This document shows, piece after piece, positions 62,765 through 64,000 of a DNA stretch of 64,000 nt (its first letter is position 1; every line of letters starts with the position of its first letter). A program made the translations under genes and the position numbers. The notes under the pieces were generated by a model, which saw only the letters and a list, made by a program, of their open reading frames with translations, made no database searches and had not been told where the DNA came from. Source of the DNA: Cunninghamella blakesleeana (Eukaryota; Mucoromycota; Mucoromycetes; Mucorales; Cunninghamellaceae); assembly GCA_017871115.1 (NCBI GenBank), contig JAFCIZ010000001.1, positions 3,515,501 to 3,579,500 of the forward strand, read 5' to 3'.

Positions 62765-64000
62765 ATGGCTAATTTTGGAATGAGTGGTATACCTATAGTT
62801 CCTTTTGAAAAGGGTGACGATCCTACATTGTGGATCAATATGTATGAACAATATGCTATGACAGTGGGATTTAGTGAAGATGCTAAGGTGAATCTGTTGC
62901 CTTCTTACCTAAGTTCTAATGTCAGGTCATGGTATTTCAATTCAGGTGGATTTAGTGATTGGGATGAATTAAAGGAACAAATGATTGCTCGCTTTGGTGA
63001 TGATAGAGATTCTACCGAACTTTATTCTATGTTAACAAGTATCCAAAGAAAAAGAGACGAAAGTATCGAAGAATATGGTGATCGTTTCCGTAATATTAGA
63101 GGCCGTTATAAAAGAGCAGTGCAAAGTGAAGACGTGACGGTTTCCATAACGGAAAAAGACTGGACCAAGATGTTTGTCAGAGGAATCACACCTACAACAA
63201 TAAAAAGAAGGGTCAAGACAAGTAGACCAGTAACAATACAGGAAGCCATTAACGAAGTTAAAGATTTTGAGTCAGATTTTGGTTTTTCTGGACAATCAGA
63301 TGATGAGGAAGAACGTTTTGATGGTGTATCTAGAATGTCAAGCAATAATAAAGTCAAGGGTACTGTTGCATCAGTTAATAATGTCAATGATGTGGTATCG
63401 GGTTTAGTAGGACAAGTTAATCAATTAACTTTGTTGGTACAAGAAATGTCAAAAGCCATAAATAGTAATCAAGGTCGTCAAGTTGTCAAAAGTTGTTATA
63501 ATTGCAATGAGTCCGGTCATCAAGCTAATCAGTGTCCTAAACCTTGTAAACATTGTGGAAATGGTTCACATCGCTTTTGGGAATGTAGTTTACACAAAAG
63601 TAGGTCCAATAAAGAAGATAAGAATAACAATGTCACGCAAACGTTTTATGCTGAAGAACATTTTGTTGTTAAATCAAAACGTGCTCGTACTACAAGGAAT
63701 GATAATGATAGTAAATTAATCAAGAGGGTTGAATTAACAGTCAACAAGAAGGATCAACCCAAAGCCTTACAGGAAGACACAAGTATGACAGAGGATGATG
63801 TTCCTATCAAGAAAGCAAAAAAAGGAAATAGTCCTGATGTTAATGTTAATACTGATATTGTTGGTGATACAGTTACACTTAATGGTGATGAGGGTTCTAA
63901 CCGGGTGGCAAAAGAATATATAGTTAAAAGCCAATTGGACGTCAGGCCTCCTAAAATGACAGATAGTAAAGATCCAGGTGTAATTCCAAAACCAATTAAT
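62765..64000 (+). CDS. Retrotransposon Gag protein with two CCHC knuckles (partial at window edge)
   Basis: The frame is open for all 412 codons from MANFGMSGIPIVPFEKGDD to the window end, with no stop, so it continues beyond. It holds a retrotransposon Gag capsid-type domain (LWINMYEQYAMTVGF, NVRSWYFNSGGF, LKEQMIARFGDD, SIEEYGDRFRNIRGRYKRA). Two zinc knuckles of form C-x2-C-x4-H-x4-C follow, at residues 244-257 (CYNCNESGHQANQC) and 261-274 (CKHCGNGSHRFWEC). A Lys-rich, acidic tail comes next. This is the Ty3/gypsy-type layout; protease, reverse transcriptase and integrase would lie further right. Base composition is clearly less AT-rich than in neighbouring genes, and the frame is undamaged, both of which fit a recent insertion. 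A domesticated gag gene is the alternative. Confidence 0.88.
   Translation, partial: MANFGMSGIPIVPFEKGDDPTLWINMYEQYAMTVGFSEDAKVNLLPSYLSSNVRSWYFNSGGFSDWDELKEQMIARFGDDRDSTELYSMLTSIQRKRDESIEEYGDRFRNIRGRYKRAVQSEDVTVSITEKDWTKMFVRGITPTTIKRRVKTSRPVTIQEAINEVKDFESDFGFSGQSDDEEERFDGVSRMSSNNKVKGTVASVNNVNDVVSGLVGQVNQLTLLVQEMSKAINSNQGRQVVKSCYNCNESGHQANQCPKPCKHCGNGSHRFWECSLHKSRSNKEDKNNNVTQTFYAEEHFVVKSKRARTTRNDNDSKLIKRVELTVNKKDQPKALQEDTSMTEDDVPIKKAKKGNSPDVNVNTDIVGDTVTLNGDEGSNRVAKEYIVKSQLDVRPPKMTDSKDPGVIPKPIN
62765..64000 (+). mobile_element. 5' part of a probable LTR (Ty3/gypsy-type) retrotransposon
   Basis: Inferred from the intact gag frame. The element's pol region and 3' LTR would be outside the window, so type and intactness cannot be confirmed. 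The left boundary is not fixed. Confidence 0.6.

Overview
The window looks like nuclear DNA of an early-diverging fungus, most likely Mucoromycota and probably Mucorales. The sequence is strongly AT-rich, with many homopolymers and microsatellites. Genes carry several short GT..AG introns. Proteins contain poly-Asn, poly-Gln, poly-Ser and poly-Asp runs. The gene set combines fungal families (APSES/StuA, Nop12, Msc7-like ALDH, Psd2-like decarboxylase) with a C9orf72-like DENN protein, a family I know from animals and from only some basal fungi. The species call is inference. All splice models below were built by hand from donor, acceptor and reading-frame agreement.

Layout. 1-5.3 kb: a StuA-like APSES regulator (minus) with a long gene-free upstream region. 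5.3-9.4 kb: a 15-exon alpha-helical protein that I cannot name (minus). 9.6-11.2 kb: a decayed, 5'-truncated LINE whose catalytic YADD box reads YANN. 11.8-13.0 kb: a tandem CCCH RNA-binding protein (minus), divergent from a GPI-anchored GH16 glucanase (plus, 14.0-15.2 kb). 15.4-15.8 kb: a small Ser-rich orphan. 16.6-31.0 kb: AMPK gamma (minus), Nop12 (plus), PKA regulatory subunit (minus), C9orf72-like protein (minus) and the bifunctional PFK-2/FBPase-2 (minus). 33.2-35.4 kb: a sugar transporter (plus). 36.7-50.9 kb, all minus: Msc7-like aldehyde dehydrogenase, Psd2-like phosphatidylserine decarboxylase, Mo25 and a GYF-domain protein. 51.5-53.4 kb: a probable pseudokinase (minus). 53.4-57.4 kb: almost empty except for a tiny zinc-knuckle ORF. 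57.4-61.6 kb: a SANT plus WD40 protein (plus). 62.8 kb to the end: an intact retrotransposon gag ORF that runs off the window.

How they fit together. Several genes act in glucose and energy signalling: AMPK gamma, Mo25 (a scaffold of the AMPK-activating kinase in animals), PKA-R, PFKFB (makes and degrades the glycolytic activator fructose-2,6-bisphosphate, often under PKA control), a sugar porter, and C9orf72 (nutrient and lysosome signalling in animals). Whether this proximity matters is untested. The most interesting items are the C9orf72 homologue with its long disordered N-terminus, the pseudokinase, the SANT-WD40 fusion, and the contrast between a dead LINE at one end and an apparently young gag at the other. 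I saw no CRISPR, rRNA or convincing tRNA gene.
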